From positions 1 to 64,000 of the forward strand of contig JBFKFZ010000013.1 of assembly GCA_041633555.1 (NCBI GenBank): 64,000 bases of DNA, in the 5' to 3' direction. A model generated the notes under the pieces. It had not been told where the DNA came from and searched no databases. It worked only from the letters and a program-made list of their open reading frames with translations. Shown piece after piece: positions 44,747 to 54,031 of this stretch (position 1 is the first letter of the stretch; each line of letters starts with the position of its first letter). The translations under genes were made by a program, and so were the position numbers. The DNA comes from JAHEAO01 sp041633555 (lineage in GTDB: Bacteria > Pseudomonadota > Alphaproteobacteria > Rhodobacterales > Rhodobacteraceae).

Positions 44747-46318
44747 TTGGGTGGCGGATTGTTATCGGGTCTGATCTGGGGCAGCATCCTGTCATTGATG
44801 CTGGTCTGGGTAGCCTCTCAGATGAGCGGAATGATCGAGGTCATGAAAGCGCCCCAAGGCGTGGCGATGACAGCGCCTGACCCTGTCGACGTCAAACCGC
44901 TGAAAGAGGATGTCGCAGCGCTTGCCCCCGCACCGGACAGCCCGGTCGGGGAGACCGTTGTTGATGCGGCAGCCCCGGAGAGCTCCGCCGCCGATGCGGC
45001 GCCGGTCGTGGACGCCAATCCGGGCCCGGCGCCTGAAGCAGCTGAAACCGCCGATGGGTTGACGGCACCGGATCCGGGCCAGGCGCCGATTGTCAGCGCG
45101 GCCGTCGACGATCCGATCCGCCCGGCAGCTGTTGCGTTGACGCCAGAGGCCGGTTCGGCGGATGCTGCCCCGCAGGTGGCGGCACTTGAACCGGCACTGG
45201 GAATCCTGCAGCCAGTTGTTGTGGAGCCGACCGCCCCGGAAGTTCCCGAGATTGCCATGGCGGCGCTTCCTGACGTCGATCCGGCACCTGCCACTGGAGC
45301 AGAATATGCCTCGCCGATCGCGCCTGATGCCGATGACCGTCCCGAGGTCGGCAGCGCGCCGGCAGCGCCATCCCTCGAGCCTGAAGCCGAATCCGAGTCG
45401 GAACCCGCACCGGAGCCAGAAATCGCTACGGCGCCAGCCGACCAGACAGGACCGCGGGCGCAGCCCGAACCCGCGATTGTCCAGCCGGACGGTGAGGCAG
45501 GGCCCGAGCGCAGCGGTACGCTTGAGGCTTCTGGCGGTCTGCGCGACCTCGCGCCAAACGTGAAGGTCAACCGTCTGCCGACGATCGGCGGAACGACGGA
45601 ACCGCCAGCGCCACGGGTCGAAACCAACGCGGAAGGAGAGGCGACCGGACCGGCTATCGCGCGCTATGCCGTACCGTTCGAGAATCCTGATAACCGGCCG
45701 GTGGTGGCGATCCTTTTGATCGACGAAGGCGGTGCGCGGCCGAACGCTGCCGAGATCGGCGCGTTGCCCTTCCCGGTCAGCTATGTCGTCGACGCGTCGC
45801 GGCCGGATGCCGGCGCAGCCATGGCTGATTACCGCGCGGCTGGCCACGAAGTCGTTGCAATGGTCCCGTTGCCTGATGGTGCGGCTCCGAAGGACGTCGA
45901 AACCTCGTTTGTAACCTATCTCGACAGGATGCCGGAAGTCGTGGCCGTGATGGATACGCCTGCCGCCGGCTTCCAGTCGGGGCGCGCCATCGCCAAGCAG
46001 GTGGCGGAGTTCCTGGCCGCCGAGGGTCGCGGCCTGATCACCTATTCGAAGGGGCTGAACGCGGCCACACAGGTGGCCAGCAGGAATGGCGTTCCGGCCA
46101 AGCTGGTGTTTCGTGAATTCGACAATAATGGTCAGGATTCCGCGGCGATACAGCGCTTCCTCGACAATGCCGCTTTCAGGGCAGGGCAGGAAACGGGCGT
46201 CATCCTGGTCGGGCACAACCGGCCAGAAACCATTGCGGCGCTGCTGGAATGGGGTGTAGGCACTCGCGCATCCACTGTTGCGCTCGCCCCGGTTTCGGCG
46301 GCTCTTCTGTCAAACTAG
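44747..46318 (+). CDS. divergent polysaccharide deacetylase family protein with long acidic linker
   Basis: A 523-residue envelope protein. An N-terminal membrane helix (LLSGLIWGSILSLMLVWVA, residues ~5-23) is followed by about 290 residues of low-complexity Pro/Ala/Glu/Asp linker and then a globular C-terminal domain from about 310 (RYAVPFENPDNRPVVAILLIDEGGARP). This domain belongs to the divergent polysaccharide deacetylase (DUF610) family, NodB-fold relatives of uncertain activity. The start is TTG 44747 with GGAGGG seven bases upstream; the frame continues back to 44648 without a better site. It is divergent from trpG. Confidence 0.75.
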   Translation: MGGGLLSGLIWGSILSLMLVWVASQMSGMIEVMKAPQGVAMTAPDPVDVKPLKEDVAALAPAPDSPVGETVVDAAAPESSAADAAPVVDANPGPAPEAAETADGLTAPDPGQAPIVSAAVDDPIRPAAVALTPEAGSADAAPQVAALEPALGILQPVVVEPTAPEVPEIAMAALPDVDPAPATGAEYASPIAPDADDRPEVGSAPAAPSLEPEAESESEPAPEPEIATAPADQTGPRAQPEPAIVQPDGEAGPERSGTLEASGGLRDLAPNVKVNRLPTIGGTTEPPAPRVETNAEGEATGPAIARYAVPFENPDNRPVVAILLIDEGGARPNAAEIGALPFPVSYVVDASRPDAGAAMADYRAAGHEVVAMVPLPDGAAPKDVETSFVTYLDRMPEVVAVMDTPAAGFQSGRAIAKQVAEFLAAEGRGLITYSKGLNAATQVASRNGVPAKLVFREFDNNGQDSAAIQRFLDNAAFRAGQETGVILVGHNRPETIAALLEWGVGTRASTVALAPVSAALLSN

Positions 46319-46397
46319 AACGCCCAGTGATGTAAGGGACTGGCGGCGCGGCGCTCCTAAGTTCGGGCCGTTCTACGCCGGAGAACCTGATCCGTAG

Positions 46398-46916
46398 TCA
46401 GGCGGTACCTTCGACGAGACTTTCGACCGGATGGTCGCTCGACAGGTCCAGATCATGGCAGAGCCGGGCGCGCGCCCGAGCGATCCGCGACGTCACGGTG
46501 CCGATTGGCAGGTTGTGACGGCGGGCCAGTTCGGCATAGCTGGCGCCGCCCCCAGCGAACTCAATCAGCAGCCGCGCCTGATCCCCGGGCATACGCGCCA
46601 TGCAATCCAGTACATCGCGGGTGGCCAGCCGGGCTGGGGCATCAGGCGGTATCTGTGGCACATCAGCTTCCGTCAGTTCCTCGGCCCGGCGAGGCGGGCG
46701 GCGCAGGCGGTTGCGGAGACTGGCCTTTGCATAGAGCCGCAGGTCGTCGATCTTTGCCCCGCCGGCGATCCGTTTCCAGATATTCAGCAGCACTTCCTGC
46801 GCGACATCGTCAGCCAGATCGGTGTCGCGGGTCATGAAGCGTGACAGTCGGATCACTTCTGGCACCAGTTCGGCCAGGCATTGCGGTGAGTCCGATGGGC
46901 GATGCTGCCGCGTCAT
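46398..46916 (-). CDS. ECF-like sigma-70 family RNA polymerase sigma factor
   Basis: A 172-residue sigma factor with region 2 (RLSRFMTRDTDLADDVAQEVLLNIWKRI, about 23-50) and region 4 (GASYAELARRHNLPIGTVTSRIARARARL, about 124-152); regions 1 and 3 are missing, as in ECF sigmas. No anti-sigma gene is adjacent. The only linked gene is the divergent EF-hand protein, whose upstream region has an ECF-type promoter motif, so that gene is a likely target. Confidence 0.88.
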   Translation of the reverse strand: MTRQHRPSDSPQCLAELVPEVIRLSRFMTRDTDLADDVAQEVLLNIWKRIAGGAKIDDLRLYAKASLRNRLRRPPRRAEELTEADVPQIPPDAPARLATRDVLDCMARMPGDQARLLIEFAGGGASYAELARRHNLPIGTVTSRIARARARLCHDLDLSSDHPVESLVEGTA

Positions 46917-47078
46917 CTACGCCTCCTCGGCTGCTATAGATGGACATGGGCCGCTGCCGTTCAAGATCGGGGAAAGTTCGCCGTGCGTGAAATCGCTCTG
47001 ATTTGAGCGCCCAGGCGCCAAACGCGATATATCGCGTCGGCAGAGGTTCGCTTGGCGGCCTGTCATGGGCCATTGGGC

Positions 47079-47106
47079 GGGAATAAAACCCCCGCTGTCG
47101 CGTCCT
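47079..47106 (+). promoter_or_regulatory. ECF-type promoter before the EF-hand gene
   Basis: GGGAATAAA at 47079-47087 and CGTCCT at 47101-47106 with a spacing of about 14-16 bp form the GGAAT / CGTC pattern typical of ECF sigma promoters, 56 bp before the EF-hand ATG. The ECF-like gene is divergent from this site. Assignment to that sigma factor is inference. Confidence 0.45.
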
Positions 47107-47161
47107 GTATCCTGAAGGCAGAAACGCCTTCGCGATAACCATTTACAGGAGTTTTTCGAAA

Positions 47162-47410
47162 ATGCGATACCTGATCAAGATCACGGCAATTGTCCCGGTT
47201 CTGGCTCTTACCTTCGGAGGCGCCGCCTTTGCAGCTGCCCATCTGGACACTGACGGCGACGGCATGATGTCGTATGACGAACTGCTCGTGGCCTACCCGG
47301 ATTTGACGGAGGAAACTTATGGCGAGATCGACACTGACGACGATGGCGCGGTGTCTGCAGATGAACTGACGGCTGCCGTCGAAGCCGGCACCGTTCCAGC
47401 GGCCGAATAG
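47162..47410 (+). CDS. secreted EF-hand protein
   Basis: An 82-residue exported protein. The signal peptide is MRYLIKITAIVPVLALTFGG to AAFAAA. It is followed by two calcium-binding EF loops: DTDGDGMMSYDE (29-40) and DTDDDGAVSADE (57-68), each with Asp/Asn at 1, 3, 5 and Glu at 12. A small periplasmic calcium sensor or buffer is likely. It is controlled from a probable ECF-type promoter. Confidence 0.88.
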   Translation: MRYLIKITAIVPVLALTFGGAAFAAAHLDTDGDGMMSYDELLVAYPDLTEETYGEIDTDDDGAVSADELTAAVEAGTVPAAE

Positions 47411-47486
47411 CCATTGACGCGAGTGAAACAGCCATGGGGGTCCCGCCGGTGCGGGGCTCCCCTTCCCGTCGGTGCAGGAGCCCTGA

Positions 47487-47963
47487 TCAGGTCGTCAGGA
47501 AGTCTTCCAGCACCGCCTTGTCCTGGTCTGTCAGAAATTCATCGTCCGAAGTCCGGTGATGCAGTGTCTCGAGGATCAGTTCCATCCGCTCGATCTCTTC
47601 TTCGGTCTGCGGCCTGTCGGGGCGGGCGCTGTTCAATAGCGACCGCGAGGTTGCATCTCCGACCGAAACCAGCACGCCATGCGCGAGGCCATGGTCGGCC
47701 GCCGCTTTCAGAACGCCGCCGGTATCGAGATCGGCAAGATCGCTCCAGCGTCGCGTGCCCGAGTTGGTCATCGCCCAGAACACCGTCGGATCCGTCAGCA
47801 GCATGCGGTGCTCGGCGTAATACTCCATCCATTCCTTGTCATAGGTCTGGATCAGCACCTTTGGTGCGGTGACATGGATATGCAAACCGACGGCATAGCC
47901 CGAAGGGCTGAGGTCATCGAGTTCCTTCAACAGGCTTTCGATCGTAGTTTTGCCGTTCAGCAC
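47487..47963 (-). CDS. LuxR-type autoinducer-binding domain protein lacking the DNA-binding domain
   Basis: A 158-residue protein that matches the N-terminal acyl-homoserine lactone-binding domain of LuxR regulators. Conserved residues are W45, Tyr48/49, D58-P59 in LLTDPTVFW and W73, and LAHGVLVSVGD corresponds to the strand near the ligand pocket. Full LuxR proteins (~240 aa) continue with a GerE-type HTH after a segment like LTPREREVL; here the equivalent LTDQDKAVLEDFLTT ends the protein, so the HTH is absent. No luxI is nearby. It may bind signals and sequester them, dimerise with a full LuxR, or be a truncated remnant. Confidence 0.72.
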   Translation of the reverse strand: MLNGKTTIESLLKELDDLSPSGYAVGLHIHVTAPKVLIQTYDKEWMEYYAEHRMLLTDPTVFWAMTNSGTRRWSDLADLDTGGVLKAAADHGLAHGVLVSVGDATSRSLLNSARPDRPQTEEEIERMELILETLHHRTSDDEFLTDQDKAVLEDFLTT

Positions 47964-48096
47964 TATAACGTCCCCTTACCCTCGCTCACCGAAATCAGTA
48001 TGTCCTCGATCTTATTCACTGCAAACGCACAACAATCACGGGGAATGTTGACCAGTCTTTCGCATTTTCTTGGCCCGGTACTTAACCAGACACTTC

Positions 48097-48660
48097 TTAT
48101 TTAGCGCCGCGCGACAGGGCGGCAACTCCGGTGCGCGCCACTTCCTGAAGGCCGAGCGGGCGCATAAGCTCTGCAAAAGCATCGACTTTTTCCGGCGTAC
48201 CGGTGATCTCGAACACGAAGCTTTCCAAAGTCGAATCGACGACATTGGCGCGAAAGATATCGGCCAGCCGCAGCGCCTCGACCCTCTGGTCGCCCTTGCC
48301 TGCGACCTTGAAGAGCGCCAGTTCACGCTCGACTGACGGCCCTTCGACCGTCAGGTCATGTACTTCGTGCACCGGAACGATGCGCCCCAACTGCGCCTTG
48401 ATCTGCTCGATCACCGAAGGCGTCCCGGCCGTGACCACGGTGATTCTCGACATATGGCCTGTATGGTCGATCTCGGCCACCGTCAGGCTTTCGATATTGT
48501 AGCCGCGGCCCGAGAACAGCCCGATGACGCGGGCCAGCACGCCGGGCTCGTTTTCGACGATACAGGCCAACGTGTGCTTCTCGATCACGTTGAGATTGGG
48601 ATCGCGCAGCTCGTAGGCAGAATGGCTGGTTGCGCCTCTTTTTATTTTCAGTGGAGACAT
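48097..48660 (-). CDS. ilvN: acetolactate synthase small (regulatory) subunit
   Basis: A 187-residue regulatory subunit of acetohydroxyacid synthase. An N-terminal ACT domain (TLACIVENEPGVLARVIGLFSGRGYNIESL) senses valine, and a C-terminal domain (IFRANVVDSTLESFVFEITG) completes it. It lies 13 bp after ilvB and is cotranscribed, so the leader attenuator governs both. Confidence 0.95.
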   Translation of the reverse strand: MSPLKIKRGATSHSAYELRDPNLNVIEKHTLACIVENEPGVLARVIGLFSGRGYNIESLTVAEIDHTGHMSRITVVTAGTPSVIEQIKAQLGRIVPVHEVHDLTVEGPSVERELALFKVAGKGDQRVEALRLADIFRANVVDSTLESFVFEITGTPEKVDAFAELMRPLGLQEVARTGVAALSRGAK

Positions 48661-48673
48661 TTACAGGCCCTTC

Positions 48674-50428
<1,755 letters not shown>

Positions 50429-50465
50429 CGTTCCATCCTTCGTATCGCGTCTTCGGGTCGGGCAT

Positions 50466-50489
50466 AAAAAAACCCCCGGCCGTCGGGGG
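50466..50489 (-). terminator. intrinsic terminator of the ilv leader (attenuator)
   Basis: On the minus strand CCCCCG / CGGGGG with a 5-nt loop is followed by seven T residues, 38 bp before the ilvB start and 28 bp after the leader stop. A second CCCCCG copy just upstream can compete for CGGGGG as an antiterminator. Confidence 0.8.
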
Positions 50490-50516
50490 CACACGGGGGT
50501 CGGGAAGGGGTTTCCG

Positions 50517-50564
50517 TTACCGGCCCATGCGCCATGGTCCAACTAGTACTATGCCGTCAGTCAT
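50517..50564 (-). CDS. ilvBN leader peptide (15 aa)
   Basis: ATG at 50564 encodes MTDGIVLVGPWRMGR, with consecutive Ile-Val-Leu-Val codons (ATA GTA CTA GTT), then TAA. The first three are codons seldom used in GC-rich genes. Ribosome stalling when charged tRNAs run short would favour an alternative fold over the terminator at 50466-50489. Too short for a normal gene call; supported by sequence order and terminator. Confidence 0.8.
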   Translation of the reverse strand: MTDGIVLVGPWRMGR

Positions 50565-50707
50565 GCCCGAGGTTCCCTAACTTCGAGCGCGACATTAGGG
50601 AGGCGGTCCGGGGGCGTCAACCGCGAATGGGTCGAATAAAGTGTCGCTGGCCGCCGAATTTTCATATTTTTGTTGCGTGGCGGCGGCCGATTTCGAAACA
50701 AGCGATT

Positions 50708-51622
50708 CTAGAGGGTGCCTAAAATGCCGATATAGGCCGCATAGGCCGCAACGAAACCGAAGGCGGGCAGCCGCGATATTCCGGACCGCAGCCAGATCAG
50801 CGCGACCAGCGCCAGACTGACGGCGATCATGATCGGTACGTCGAGCGATATGAAGCGCGGTTCTACAGGGACCGGCGTGATCAGGGCCGTCAGGCCGAGA
50901 ATGGCCAGGATGTTGAAGATGTTCGAACCGATCACGTTTCCAAGCGCGATATCGCGCTGCCCCCGAAAGGCCGCGACCAGCGACGTGGCAAGCTCGGGCA
51001 GCGAGGTGCCGACCGCGACGACGCTCAGGCCAATATCGGCCTCGGATATGCCGTAGGCGCGGGCGAGTTCGGTGGCGTTGTCAACCAGCAACCGCGCGCC
51101 GATCAGAACGAAACCGAGCCCGGCGACGGCGAGAATGGCCGAGCGCCAGAGCGGCGGCGCGACGAAACCGTCGAAGACCGTCGGCCCGGGCCGGCGAATC
51201 GCCATGACGAGATAAACGAGGATGGCGCCGAACAGCAGGACGCCTTCGAACCGGCTCACCAGCCCGTCCCAGACTACCGGCACGAGGCTCAGGGCGGCAC
51301 CGGTCATCCAGGCCAGATCCCGGCGCAGGTCAGCAAGGGAGGTGAAGATCACCCCGGCCATCGCTGAAAGCCCGAGGATCAGAAGGATGTTTACGACGTT
51401 TGACCCCACGACGTTGCCGATTGCGATACCGGGCTTGCCGGACAGGGCGGCATCCAGCGACACCATCAGTTCGGGCGTCGAGGTGCCGAAACCGACGATC
51501 GTCAAGCCGATAACCAGTGGCGAAACCCGGAAGGCCGAGGCAATGCCGGAAGCGCCTTTCACCAGCCAGTCCCCGCCAAGAAACAGCCCGGCCAGGCCGA
51601 GGCAGAGAAACAGGATCGTCAC
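50708..51622 (-). CDS. calcium/sodium (CaCA family) antiporter
   Basis: A 304-residue membrane protein of two inverted halves, each with an alpha-repeat: GFGTSTPELMVSL with GNVVGSNVVNILLILG in the first, and AVGTSLPELATSL with GNVIGSNIFNILAILG in the second. The GT/S-S-x-PE-x motif and GS-N-x-x-N form the ion site. It exchanges Ca2+ or other cations with Na+ or H+. The GTG at 51622 has GGAG nine bases upstream; the open frame back to TTG 51655 is less likely. Confidence 0.88.
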   Translation of the reverse strand: MTILFLCLGLAGLFLGGDWLVKGASGIASAFRVSPLVIGLTIVGFGTSTPELMVSLDAALSGKPGIAIGNVVGSNVVNILLILGLSAMAGVIFTSLADLRRDLAWMTGAALSLVPVVWDGLVSRFEGVLLFGAILVYLVMAIRRPGPTVFDGFVAPPLWRSAILAVAGLGFVLIGARLLVDNATELARAYGISEADIGLSVVAVGTSLPELATSLVAAFRGQRDIALGNVIGSNIFNILAILGLTALITPVPVEPRFISLDVPIMIAVSLALVALIWLRSGISRLPAFGFVAAYAAYIGILGTL

Positions 51623-51924
51623 GATGGAAAACTCCGGGCCCGAATTGCTCGGCAAGTTCTGTGGTGCCGGTCAGAGGGATGCAAGAGTGCGCAAGAAATA
51701 ACAGCCGGAGCCTGACATGCCGGCCCGGTACAGGGCCTGCTCGCCGCGAGATACCCGGTTTACTTTACGGCAACGTTTTCAAGATCGTTACCGCCCGAAA
51801 TTCGCGCTGGTTTTTTTTGACTTGAGGTATTCCCACACCCAGCAACAGCGGGTAGTGTCCGCGCACCACGAAAACGATCGGCCCGCCGCTGTAGGCGGGA
51901 GATATCCAAGGGAGAAAGAATTAT
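51623..51924. other. intergenic region before the TRAP transporter
   Basis: About 300 bp between the divergent antiporter and the TRAP receptor genes. It holds an AT-rich block (TTTTTTTTGACTTG at 51811-51824), which is a candidate -35-like element, and an inverted repeat (CCCGCC / GGCGGG at 51883-51899) 26 bp before the receptor ATG. A plus-strand ORF here has no family resemblance. Confidence 0.35.
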
Positions 51925-53007
51925 ATGGATCGTCGTTCCTTTCTAAGAACCTCTGCAATGGGCGGAACCGCCGCTGCCGCCTCCACTCTGGCGGCCCCGG
52001 TTTACGCGCAGGGCAACCGCACGCTGACACTGGTCACCACCTGGGGCCGCGGCCTTGCCGGCGTGCATGACAGCGCGCAGCGCTGCGCCGACACTATTAC
52101 CGCGATGACCGACGGTCAGTTGACGGTCGATCTGAAGGCGGCAGGCGAGCTTGTCGGTGCATTCGAAGTATTTGACGCTGTTACGTCCGGTCAGGCCGAC
52201 ATGTATCACGGCGCTGACTACTACTTCGTCGGTCAGCATCCGGGCTATGGCTTCTTCACCGCCGTGCCATTCGGCATGACGGCGCAGGAACTGGTCAACT
52301 GGTACTACCATGACGGTGGCCATGAACTGCACGACGAGCTGGGCCAGATCTTCGGTCTGAAATCGTTCCTCGCCGGCAACACCGGTGCGCAGGCTGGCGG
52401 CTGGTTCCGCAACGAGATCAAGGGACCGGAGGATTTCAACGGCCTGAAATTCCGGATGCCGGGCCTTGGCGGCAAGGCGCTTGGCAAGCTTGGCGCATCG
52501 GTACAGAACCTGCCGGGCGGCGAAGTCTACCAGGCGCTGTCCTCGGGTGCCATCGACGGCACCGAGTGGATTGGTCCCTGGGCCGACGAAAAGGCCGGTT
52601 TCCAGGAGATCACCAAGATCTACTACACTGCTGGTTTCCACGAGCCGGGCGCTGGCCTGTCGCTGGCCACCAACCGCGAGGTCTTCGAAAGCCTCACCCC
52701 GGCACAGCAGAAGATCATCGAGATCGCCTCGGGCGAAGCGCACCAGTGGAACCTGGCGCAGTTCCTCGCCAACAACTCTGCCGCTCTGGGCCGGCTGCAG
52801 GCCGGCGGCGTCACGCTGCGCGAATTCCCGGATACCGTCTGGGATGCGTTCGGCAAGGCCAGCCAGGAAGTTCACGACGAGAACCTGGGCGACGAACTCT
52901 ACAAGAAGATCTACGACAGCGCGATGGCTTCGATGAAGTCCTCGGCCGCCTGGATCAAGGCGTCTGACGGTGCTTATACCGCTCAGCGTACCCGCGTTCT
53001 GGGCTAA
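51925..53007 (+). CDS. TRAP transporter substrate-binding protein (TakP-like, 2-oxo acid type)
   Basis: A 360-residue periplasmic receptor. The N-terminus has a Tat-type twin-arginine signal (DRRSFLRTS, cut near VYAQG). Periplasmic domain features include GLKFRMPGLGG, whose Arg binds the ligand carboxylate in DctP proteins, and GAIDGTEWIGPWADEK followed by YYTAGFHEPGA, as in Rhodobacter TakP, which binds 2-oxo monocarboxylates such as pyruvate. The ligand class is inferred from these motifs. A terminator lies directly downstream, so the receptor is likely made in excess of the permease. Confidence 0.86.
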   Translation: MDRRSFLRTSAMGGTAAAASTLAAPVYAQGNRTLTLVTTWGRGLAGVHDSAQRCADTITAMTDGQLTVDLKAAGELVGAFEVFDAVTSGQADMYHGADYYFVGQHPGYGFFTAVPFGMTAQELVNWYYHDGGHELHDELGQIFGLKSFLAGNTGAQAGGWFRNEIKGPEDFNGLKFRMPGLGGKALGKLGASVQNLPGGEVYQALSSGAIDGTEWIGPWADEKAGFQEITKIYYTAGFHEPGAGLSLATNREVFESLTPAQQKIIEIASGEAHQWNLAQFLANNSAALGRLQAGGVTLREFPDTVWDAFGKASQEVHDENLGDELYKKIYDSAMASMKSSAAWIKASDGAYTAQRTRVLG

Positions 53008-53023
53008 GTCTTGCGACTCAATG

Positions 53024-53048
53024 AAGCCCCGGCAAGCTGCCGGGGTTT
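53024..53048 (+). terminator. partial terminator between receptor and permease genes
   Basis: AAGCCCCGGCA pairs with TGCCGGGGTTT around an AGC loop (one wobble pair). It lies 17 bp after the receptor stop. Read-through reaches the dctQ/M genes, giving a lower level of permease. Confidence 0.7.
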
Positions 53049-53093
53049 CATCAATGATCAGGCGCGCAGAATGCGTCACGACAGGGGGTTAGG

Positions 53094-54017
53094 ATGCTGG
53101 ACGGCATTCTCTGGTTCTTCAAGAACCTGGCACTGGCCATCACCAATCTGGGATATGCGGTCACTCATCCGGGTCAGTGGCTGAACTGGGAGGACAAGGA
53201 AGCCCTTGTCAGGTTCATCTATTACGGTGGCTCGAAGGAATTTTTCTTCGTAATGCTGCTGCTGTTCCTTGCCCTGACCGTCGCGGGGATCGTCTGGCGC
53301 CCGGTGATGTGGGGCAGCGTGCGGTCTATCGAATGGTTCGGCAACACGATCGGGCGATTAACCGCATGGGCCGGTCTGATCATGGTCTTGCAGCAGGTTA
53401 TCATCATCTTCCTGCAGCGGATCTTCCGGGTGTCGGAGATCTCGTTCGGCCCGTTCTCGCCTTTCGGCTATGAGTTCCTGGACAAATTCACGCTCATTTC
53501 CTACGACCTCAGCTGGTGGTCGGAGGAACTGAAGCTTTACAACGCCATGGTCGTCACGCTGGCCTGCGCCTACACCTTCATTCAGGGCGGCCATGTCCGG
53601 GTCGACCTGGTCTATTCCGGCGTCAGCTACGGCAAGAAGAAGCTGATCGACATGATCGGTTCGCTGGTGCTGATGATGCCGGCGCTGGTTTTGACCTGGC
53701 TCTACGCCTGGTACTTCCTCTGGCGACATCTGGTGACGCCCAAGGTTTCAGCGACGGACAAGCTCGACCTGATGCTGAAGAAGGCGACGATCCTGCGCTG
53801 GAACGTCGAGACCATCGGCTTCTCTCCGAACGGCTTTAACGGCTATTTCCTGTTCAAGATACTGCTTGTCGCCTTCGTGGCGATGATGCTTCTGCAAGCG
53901 GTCGGTTTCTTCTACCGGTCCTACCTTGAATATGTCGAAGGCCCCGAGTCAGAGGGCAAATATCTCAACAAAGACACGCTTGGCGAGGGCGAAGAAGCCT
54001 TCGAAGGCACGCACTGA
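53094..54017 (+). CDS. TRAP transporter small permease subunit (DctQ-like), long form
   Basis: A 307-residue inner-membrane protein with predicted helices near 55-75, 95-115, 150-172, 180-205 and 255-285. DctQ proteins are usually about 170 residues and have four helices; this one has an extended N-terminus and two long loops. It partners the large subunit 14 bp downstream and the receptor upstream. It is identified by position and by the WWSEELKLYNAMVVTLACAYTFIQGGHVRVD segment, a conserved DctQ core. Confidence 0.82.
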   Translation: MLDGILWFFKNLALAITNLGYAVTHPGQWLNWEDKEALVRFIYYGGSKEFFFVMLLLFLALTVAGIVWRPVMWGSVRSIEWFGNTIGRLTAWAGLIMVLQQVIIIFLQRIFRVSEISFGPFSPFGYEFLDKFTLISYDLSWWSEELKLYNAMVVTLACAYTFIQGGHVRVDLVYSGVSYGKKKLIDMIGSLVLMMPALVLTWLYAWYFLWRHLVTPKVSATDKLDLMLKKATILRWNVETIGFSPNGFNGYFLFKILLVAFVAMMLLQAVGFFYRSYLEYVEGPESEGKYLNKDTLGEGEEAFEGTH

Positions 54018-54031
54018 CAGGGGCGAATTGA

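Noticed and set aside
44792..46216. Long minus-strand ORF opposite the deacetylase-like gene
   Set aside because: Antisense of a low-complexity Pro/Ala/Glu linker; composition gives long open frames without meaning.
47411..47486. GC-rich inverted repeat between the EF-hand and autoinducer-binding genes as a bidirectional terminator
   Set aside because: The stem is interrupted and lacks a T tract on either strand.
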